Origin: Comamonadaceae bacterium
GTDB lineage: Bacteria; Pseudomonadota; Gammaproteobacteria; Burkholderiales; Burkholderiaceae_C
NCBI GenBank assembly: GCA_947374505.1
Contig: CANCCE010000119.1
Coordinates: forward strand, 1-8,245
DNA length: 8,245 nucleotides
Reading direction: 5' to 3'
The position numbers and the translations under genes are program-made. The notes under the pieces were generated by a model. The model was not told the DNA's origin and ran no database searches. It saw nothing but the letters and a program-made list of their open reading frames with translations. Positions 6,951-8,245 of this stretch are shown here, one piece after another; position 1 is the first letter of the stretch; every line of letters starts with the position of its first letter.

Positions 6951-6987
6951 AAAAAAGTTAAAAATCGAAAGAAGACGTTTAGAAAAA

Positions 6988-8178
6988 TCAGAAAACTTCA
7001 GCAGCTTTGAGTCTAGCCAAGTCAGCTTCAGCGTAGCCCAACTCGCCCAGCAGTTCAGCCGTGTGTTCGCCGCGTCGCGGTGCGGCGCGCACGATGTCGC
7101 TGGGGGTCCGCTCTAACTGCATCGGCTGGCCGACGTGACGCTGTGGGCCGAGTCGGTTGGAGACCACGTTCTTGACCATTTTCAGGTGGTCAATTTGTGG
7201 CAGTTCGAAGACTTCCTGCATGTTGCTGATCAAGCCGCAGGCCACGCCGCCGTCATTGAATTGCGCGATCCAGTGAGCCCGGTCGTGGCTGGCCAGGCGT
7301 TGGTTGATTTCTGCATTGAGGCTCTCGCGGTTCACAGAGCGGCTGGGCTTATCGTGGTAGCGCTCATCGGTCATCCATTCCGGTGCGCCGAGGATATGAC
7401 AAAAGCGCTCCCAGATTTTTGAGCCAAAGACCGCAATGTTCATGAAGCCGTCGCGGGCTTTGTAGACGCCGGTTGGGATGCTGGTCGGGTGCGCATTGCC
7501 GGACTGACCGGCAATTTCGCCATCGATCAGCCAGCGCGCGGTTTGGAAATCCATCATGTAGACCATAGCCTCCAGCAGCGAGGTGTGCACCCACTGACCT
7601 TTGCCCGAATCGTTGCGCTCCAGCAGCGCCACCAAGATGCCTTGCGCGGCAAAGATGCCGGCACACAAATCGGCGATCGGCAAACCGACGCGGACGGGCC
7701 CTTGGCCGGGCAGGCCGGTGACCGACATCAGGCCGCCCATGCCTTGCACGATCTGATCAAACCCCGGCCGCTTGGCATAAGGACCGGACTGACCAAAGCC
7801 GGAGATGCTGGCGTAAACCAGTCCCGGGTGGTCTTTGGCTAAGGTTTCGTAATCAATGCCCAGACGAAATTTGACGTCGGGCCGGAAGTTTTCCACCACC
7901 ACGTCAGCCGTTGCGATCAATTTTTTGAGAATCGCGATGCCCTCGGCTTCTTTGAGATTCAGCATGATCGAGCGTTTGTTGCGGTGGGTGTATTGGTAGT
8001 CGGAGCCGTCTTGTCCGCCCAGCGTATCGTCGCCGCGCATGTGCTCGGGCATTTGCACCTGTATCACGTCAGCGCCCCAGTCGGCCAGCTGACGGCAGGC
8101 CGTTGGGCCGGCGCGCACCTGGGTCAAGTCAATCACGCGAAATTTTTGCAGTGCAGCGGAGGCAGGCATGTGAGGCAT
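6988..8178 (-). CDS. Family III CoA-transferase (CaiB/BaiF, formyl-CoA transferase-like)
   Basis: Transfers CoA from an acyl-CoA donor to a carboxylic acid; relatives act on oxalate, carnitine, bile acids, succinate or mesaconate/itaconate-type acids. From ATG at 8178 it has 396 residues, normal for the family. Landmarks are VIDLTQVRAGPTACRQLADWGADVI (15-39), NKRSIMLNLK (67-76), VENFRP (95-100), SISGFGQSGPY (124-134), and PIADLCAG with Asp170. Asp170 matches catalytic Asp169 of Oxalobacter formyl-CoA transferase, which forms the acyl-enzyme anhydride. GKGQWVHTSLLEAM (192-205) follows. An open frame continues upstream to TTG at 8241, but that TTG lies in a probable -35 box. The 8178 ATG has AAAGAG six bases upstream, so I prefer it. 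An ATG at 8169 lacks a site. It is the first gene of the four-gene run. Substrate unknown. Confidence 0.93.
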   Translation of the reverse strand: MPHMPASAALQKFRVIDLTQVRAGPTACRQLADWGADVIQVQMPEHMRGDDTLGGQDGSDYQYTHRNKRSIMLNLKEAEGIAILKKLIATADVVVENFRPDVKFRLGIDYETLAKDHPGLVYASISGFGQSGPYAKRPGFDQIVQGMGGLMSVTGLPGQGPVRVGLPIADLCAGIFAAQGILVALLERNDSGKGQWVHTSLLEAMVYMMDFQTARWLIDGEIAGQSGNAHPTSIPTGVYKARDGFMNIAVFGSKIWERFCHILGAPEWMTDERYHDKPSRSVNRESLNAEINQRLASHDRAHWIAQFNDGGVACGLISNMQEVFELPQIDHLKMVKNVVSNRLGPQRHVGQPMQLERTPSDIVRAAPRRGEHTAELLGELGYAEADLARLKAAEVF

Positions 8179-8184
8179 CAGGAA

Positions 8185-8190
8185 CTCTTT
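8185..8190 (-). promoter_or_regulatory. Ribosome binding site AAAGAG deciding the CoA-transferase start
   Basis: AAAGAG on the minus strand lies six bases upstream of ATG at 8178. The two other in-frame candidates have less support: ATG at 8169 has no purine-rich site at the right spacing, and TTG at 8241 lies inside the probable -35 box. Confidence 0.55.
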
Positions 8191-8211
8191 GGGTTGTCGA
8201 AAAGGAACTCG

Positions 8212-8241
8212 AGTATGGTTTGAAGCCACCTTCAGTGTCAA
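8212..8241 (-). promoter_or_regulatory. Candidate sigma70 promoter of the CoA-transferase/crotonase/MDR/Bug cassette
   Basis: On the minus strand a perfect TTGACA -35 hexamer (8241-8236) is followed after 18 bases by CATACT (8217-8212), which matches TATAAT at 4 of 6 positions. Transcription would start near 8205, giving a leader of roughly 27 bases that contains the AAAGAG ribosome binding site before ATG 8178. The first position of the -10 is not consensus and the spacer is one base above optimum, so activator dependence is possible. No clear operator palindrome is visible in the 67 bases upstream of the start; more regulatory DNA may lie beyond the window. Confidence 0.55.
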
Positions 8242-8245
8242 TCAC

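Noticed and set aside
6940..6987. A/T-rich gap between the CoA-transferase and crotonase genes as a separate promoter or terminator
   Set aside because: No paired -35/-10 boxes and no hairpin could be made out; base bias alone is not enough.
1..8245. Mobile element, phage, CRISPR, toxin-antitoxin or defence system
   Set aside because: No transposase, integrase, direct repeat array, terminal inverted repeats or nuclease/helicase defence gene is visible. RecJ here is the housekeeping enzyme in its normal neighbourhood.

Overview
The window looks like chromosomal DNA of a betaproteobacterium, most likely Burkholderiales of the Comamonadaceae type (Polaromonas/Rhodoferax-like). This is inferred from the moderately GC-rich coding style, the recJ neighbourhood, the form of the Lol transporter, and a Bug-type periplasmic receptor beside CoA-transferase and crotonase genes. 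Seven complete genes and one gene cut by the window edge cover almost everything. I see no RNA gene, mobile element, CRISPR array, tandem repeat or stretch over 300 bases without a gene.

Region 1 (1-2050, minus strand) is a two-gene transcription unit. A 344-residue RpfE-like protein of unknown function is followed, through a 4-base ATGA overlap, by recJ, the single-strand-specific 5'-3' exonuclease. recJ runs off the left edge.

Region 2 (2084-4070, plus strand) holds lolC and lolD, overlapping by 8 bases. They encode the inner-membrane permease and ATPase that release lipoproteins to the LolA carrier. Only one permease gene is present, so a LolF-like homodimeric permease is possible. This unit is divergent from region 1 across only 33 bases. 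Neither flanking start has a clear Shine-Dalgarno site, and mirrored ACAAT motifs lie 6-7 bases upstream of the two ATGs, which suggests back-to-back leaderless promoters.

Region 3 (4075-8178, minus strand) is a four-gene cassette. In transcription order it encodes a family III (CaiB/BaiF) CoA-transferase, a crotonase-fold protein, a zinc-free quinone-oxidoreductase-type MDR enzyme, and a Bug/TctC extracytoplasmic solute receptor. Gaps are 24 to 48 bases. A sigma70-like promoter (TTGACA, 18-base spacer, CATACT) precedes the first gene and fixes its start at 8178. The cassette reads as uptake of an organic acid, its activation to a CoA thioester, and modification and reduction of the acyl chain, but the substrate cannot be read from the sequence. 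The crotonase lacks both catalytic glutamates of classical enoyl-CoA hydratase and starts at TTG. Region 3 converges on lolD with only 4 bases between the stop codons.

No clearly new defence or mobile system is visible. The most useful leads are the compact divergent promoter region, the non-canonical crotonase within the CoA cassette, and the conserved but uncharacterised RpfE-recJ pairing.
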